Shown here one piece after another: positions 63,536 to 64,000 of a stretch of 64,000 bases of DNA. The position numbers were made by a program, and so were the translations under genes. This DNA is from Euleptes europaea (Eukaryota; Chordata; Lepidosauria; Squamata; Sphaerodactylidae). The stretch is taken from assembly GCF_029931775.1 (NCBI RefSeq), contig NC_079323.1, forward strand, positions 1,213,001 through 1,277,000, given 5' to 3'. A model generated the notes under the pieces. That model saw only the letters and a program-made list of their open reading frames with translations. It ran no database searches and was not told the DNA's origin. The number at the start of each line of letters is the position of its first letter. Within the stretch, counting starts at the first letter, position 1.

Positions 63536-63799
63536 ACACACACACACACATGCACTAACATCAACTGTTATGTGTTGGTAATATTTGTAAGTATGTTTGT
63601 GCTTTTTAGGAAGCCTGTATTTTAGGCCCTGTGTTTTTAAATACAACTGTGCACAATATATAATAAAAATAGATTCATTGGTTGTTATATTAGATAGTGT
63701 TTAGCTCGACCCCTTTGGTTTCCCCTGACTTTTAGGTTGAGTTTCTTTGTTCCCCTTTTTCTTCAGTTGCTTTTCAGCAAGTTTGTTTACTACATTTAC

Positions 63800-63965
63800 A
63801 GGCTCAAGGTGGAGGGCATAGCGTAAAATAATGCAGTCGAATGGCATCTGATATCCAATAAACAATGCAATAGGATTAGGATTCCGAATGCTGAAAAGAA
63901 GTATCAGGCATGATAAGTTACAGTGCAAAAAAAAAATGATATTACGAAAGTAGAAAACAATGCAG
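63800..63965. repeat. dispersed repeat, second copy
   Basis: Resembles 2900-3075 (CAATAAACAATGCAATAGGA). Family not recognised; runs towards the window edge. Confidence 0.5.
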
Positions 63966-64000
63966 TAAAAGCTAGACAATGCATATACTCTGGTTCCCTT

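Larger units (their letters stand above)
62350..63730. repeat. large inverted repeat around a BovB fragment
   Basis: 62456-62577 and 63552-63675 are inverted copies (shared CAAACATACTTACAAATATT and CCAACACATAACAGTT), and 62353-62398 pairs with 63676-63722 (GAGCTAAACACTATCG / TAGTGTTTAGCTC). The left arm has about 57 extra bases (62399-62455). The core holds a GT tract and BovB sequence. Confidence 0.82.

Noticed and set aside
62291-64000. CHRNA10 exon 5 inside the window
   Set aside because: No sequence encoding the expected KYY..A..M TM3 start was found; the stretch is intron and repeats.

Overview
The window comes from a vertebrate, most likely a squamate reptile (a lizard; species not decided). 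It holds split genes with GT-AG introns, a Sauria-type SINE ending in ACCTTT repeats, RTE-BovB, CR1 and L2 LINE remnants, 5S rRNA-derived SINEs, and many copies of one Ala-tRNA-derived SINE. There are no bacterial-style operons, no CRISPR arrays and no recognisable virus-derived elements.

Two protein genes are present, both on the + strand, in the order known from other vertebrates. The first is NUP98, which encodes the Nup98-Nup96 precursor. Its 32 coding exons (5271 to 50307) join without a break into 1795 codons. They encode an N-terminal GLFG-repeat region with the RAE1-binding GLEBS segment, a linker, the autoproteolytic domain with an intact H-F-S cleavage site, and the whole Nup96 scaffold half. 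The second gene is CHRNA10 (nicotinic acetylcholine receptor alpha-10). Its first four coding exons (56630 to 62290) encode the signal peptide, the ligand-binding domain, TM1 and TM2. The last exon or exons lie beyond the right edge. The 5' non-coding exon and promoter of NUP98 are probably left of the window.

Layout: 1-5243, repeat-rich upstream part of NUP98; 5244-24121, FG/GLEBS and linker exons; 28625-33002, autoproteolytic domain; 33003-33184, a read-through tail and intronic poly(A) signal that could make a Nup98-only mRNA; 36305-50307, Nup96 exons; about 50569-50595, end of the NUP98 mRNA; 50596-56629, intergenic region full of DNA transposon remnants and foldback sequences; 56630-64000, CHRNA10 with a large inverted repeat in its fourth intron.

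The most interesting points are: (1) the Nup98-only terminator, whose tail includes a broken echo of an upstream exon; (2) two GC-AG introns in one gene; (3) several dispersed repeats with a hammerhead-ribozyme-like layout (CTGANGA, hairpin, GAAA), as known for Penelope-like elements; (4) large foldback elements at 9372-9585, 28998-29344, 52300-52659, 53184-53638 and 62350-63730; (5) hAT-type elements with 8-bp target duplications, one carrying a SINE.
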